From the NCBI GenBank assembly GCA_023300205.1, contig JALZVD010000170.1, positions 1-9,102 on the forward strand: DNA of 9,102 nucleotides, written 5' to 3'. This stretch comes from Akkermansiaceae bacterium. Its GTDB lineage: Bacteria; Verrucomicrobiota; Verrucomicrobiia; Verrucomicrobiales; Akkermansiaceae. Numbering within the stretch: position 1 is the first letter of the stretch; each line of letters opens with the position of its first letter. Made by a program: the position numbers and the translations under genes. Of the stretch, positions 7,580 through 9,102 are shown one piece after another. Under the pieces are notes generated by a model. That model ran no database searches. It was not told where the DNA came from and was given only the letters and a program-made list of their open reading frames with translations.

Positions 7580-9102
7580 ATGAAATGGTATACTGCGTTT
7601 ACTTTATTTGCTCTTACTTTGATGGGGGCTAGTGCTCAGGAGGTGAAGCAGGGGGAAGGTGGCTTGAATCGTCTAGCAAAGGAGTCTTCACCTTATCTTA
7701 GGTTACATGCTAAGAATCCTGTGAATTGGTATGCATGGGGAGATGCTGCATTTGCTAGGGCGAAGAAGGATAATAAGCCGATTCTTTTGAGTATAGGTTA
7801 CTCAACTTGTCATTGGTGTCATGTGATGGAACGAGAGTCATTTGAAGATAAGAAAATAGCGGATATTCTTAATCAAGATTTCGTTTGTATCAAGCTGGAC
7901 AGGGAAGAGCGGCCAGACATTGATAAGATATACATGACTAGTTATAATGTGATGACTGGAGAAAGCGGGGGATGGCCGCTGAATGTGTTTTTGACTCCTG
8001 ACCTGAAGATGTTCTATGGAGGGACTTATTTTCCACCGAGAACAAAGTCTGGAAGAGTAGGGTTTGAAAGTGTGATTCAGCAGTTAAGTGTGGCTTGGGA
8101 TAAGAAGAATGGGGAAGTTTTGGCATCCGCGAATGGGTTTGCTGATAATATGAAGAAGGCTCTGGATGATAGGGGTGCGGATTCTGAGGTTGTGAAGAAG
8201 TCGGTCTTGGAATTGGCAGTTAAGCAGCTGATGAGTAATGCGGATAATACAGGTGGTGGTTGGGGGGGAGCTAAGGGACCTAAATTTCCACAGCCATCAA
8301 ATCTTAGTTATCTGCTGAGATCTTGGCAGCGCACGGGTAATGTTGAGTTGTTAGATTTTGTGAAGCTGACTGCTACGAAAATGGCTAACGGGGGGATTCA
8401 TGATCATCTTGGAGGAGGTTTCCACCGTTACTCTGTAGATGGACAGTGGCTGGTGCCGCATTTTGAGAAGATGTTGTATGATCAGGCGCAGTTGTTAGAC
8501 TTGTATCTCGATCTTTATGTGATCACAGGTGATGAGAGGTATAGGGACGTGGCTGAACGCACGGCGGACTTTGTAATGAGGGATATGCAGTCACCGCAGG
8601 GTGGTTACTATTGTGCGCAGGATGCTCAGAGTGAGGGTAAGGAAGGGAAGTATTGGTGTTGGAAGATGGAGGGGTTGCGTGCGTTTTTAAATGATGAAGA
8701 ATTTTTTGAGGTGGTTGAGTATTTTCATCTAACAGAAGATGGGAACTTTTATGATTTTTCTGATCCAGAGGCTCTGAAGTCTCAGAATGTTCTTTCACTT
8801 ACTCCTGATGCGGGTGAGCAGAAACTGTCAAACCATCTGGTTTCTGCGATAGCTAAGATGAATTCTGTTAGGGCGAAGCGTGTTCCTCCCGCGACAGATA
8901 AGAAAGTTCTGGCTTCATGGAATGGTATGATGATAGGGAGCATGGCTAGAGCAGGCATAGTCTTGAAGAATCAGGATTTTACGGATAGTGCAGTTGCTGC
9001 GATGGGCTTCATAAAAGCTAAGCTTTGGAAGAAGAATGAGGTTGGTAAATGGAGACTAGATCACGATTATTATGATCGTTCTGAGCTGGGTGATCTTGGT
9101 GA
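7580..9102 (+). CDS. Exported thioredoxin-fold DUF255 (YyaL/SSP411-like) protein, 3' end cut off
   Basis: This frame is open from ATG 7580 to the right edge: 507 codons, with the last part of a family usually about 680-750 aa missing. Residues 1-19 form a short signal peptide (K2, hydrophobic core [14 protein letters not shown], cleavage likely after ASA-19), so the protein is probably periplasmic or secreted. Mature residues 30-160 are a Thioredox_DUF255 domain (PF03190) with [17 protein letters not shown] (37-53), the CHWC motif (77-80), DREERPD (107-113) and [11 protein letters not shown] (130-140). A six-hairpin-glycosidase-like barrel follows, with [18 protein letters not shown] (271-288), [10 protein letters not shown] (292-301), [18 protein letters not shown] (341-358) and LASWNGMMI (444-452). 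The biochemical role of this family is not established; a redox or sugar-related function is inferred from its folds. A purine box (7554-7563) lies unusually far upstream of the ATG, and no closer in-frame start exists. It is divergent from the M42 gene. Confidence 0.9.
   Translation, partial: MKWYTAFTLFALTLMGASAQEVKQGEGGLNRLAKESSPYLRLHAKNPVNWYAWGDAAFARAKKDNKPILLSIGYSTCHWCHVMERESFEDKKIADILNQDFVCIKLDREERPDIDKIYMTSYNVMTGESGGWPLNVFLTPDLKMFYGGTYFPPRTKSGRVGFESVIQQLSVAWDKKNGEVLASANGFADNMKKALDDRGADSEVVKKSVLELAVKQLMSNADNTGGGWGGAKGPKFPQPSNLSYLLRSWQRTGNVELLDFVKLTATKMANGGIHDHLGGGFHRYSVDGQWLVPHFEKMLYDQAQLLDLYLDLYVITGDERYRDVAERTADFVMRDMQSPQGGYYCAQDAQSEGKEGKYWCWKMEGLRAFLNDEEFFEVVEYFHLTEDGNFYDFSDPEALKSQNVLSLTPDAGEQKLSNHLVSAIAKMNSVRAKRVPPATDKKVLASWNGMMIGSMARAGIVLKNQDFTDSAVAAMGFIKAKLWKKNEVGKWRLDHDYYDRSELGDLG

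Noticed and set aside
8523..8798. A 91-codon minus-strand open frame rich in P, H and S.
   Set aside because: It is antisense to well-conserved DUF255 motifs, and its odd composition is what the complement of that G/T-rich coding strand produces.
1..9102. CRISPR repeats, insertion sequences, tRNA or rRNA genes, riboswitches and prophage or defence modules.
   Set aside because: I looked for repeated spacers, terminal inverted repeats, transposase or integrase motifs and cloverleaf-like segments by eye and saw none. Nearly all of the sequence is filled by the genes listed, and the largest non-coding gap is about 120 bp.

Overview
This 9.1 kb window is an ordinary-looking bacterial chromosome segment of housekeeping and central-metabolism genes. 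It holds four complete recognisable genes, one complete unrecognised coiled-coil gene, and a gene cut off at each edge. Base composition is moderate to low G+C. Most starts lack a clear Shine-Dalgarno sequence. These traits and the protein styles (a slightly divergent M42 peptidase, an exported DUF255 protein) suggest a Gram-negative bacterium, possibly Verrucomicrobiota. That placement is an inference without a database search and is weakly held.

Layout from left to right: (1) the minus-strand 5' end of a gene resembling the N-terminal domain of FKBP-type peptidyl-prolyl isomerases, running off the left edge; (2) a 119-bp divergent intergenic region; (3) plus-strand trkA (potassium uptake regulator, two RCK modules); (4) plus-strand mqo (malate:quinone oxidoreductase), with its own candidate promoter; (5) a hairpin flanked by A and T runs, a terminator shared by convergent genes; (6) a minus-strand 288-aa coiled-coil protein of unknown function; (7) minus-strand acs (acetyl-CoA synthetase), which lies immediately upstream of gene 6 in transcription order with a 3-nt gap and is probably co-transcribed with it; (8) a candidate acs promoter; (9) a minus-strand M42-family metallo-aminopeptidase; (10) a divergent promoter region; (11) a plus-strand secreted thioredoxin-fold DUF255/YyaL-type protein, truncated by the right edge.

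Functionally, acs (acetate to acetyl-CoA) and mqo (malate to oxaloacetate with quinone reduction) both feed the TCA or glyoxylate cycle. They converge on one terminator but belong to separate transcripts. TrkA, the peptidase and the DUF255 protein have no obvious pathway link to them.

Two signals stand out. First, the plus strand is G- and T-rich across the whole window whichever strand is coding, so plus-strand genes end codons in G/T and minus-strand genes in A/C; this marks the plus strand as the likely leading replication strand. Second, an uncharacterised coiled-coil gene is tightly coupled to acs. I see no mobile element, CRISPR array, tRNA, rRNA, phage or defence system, and no convincing evidence of an entirely new system.
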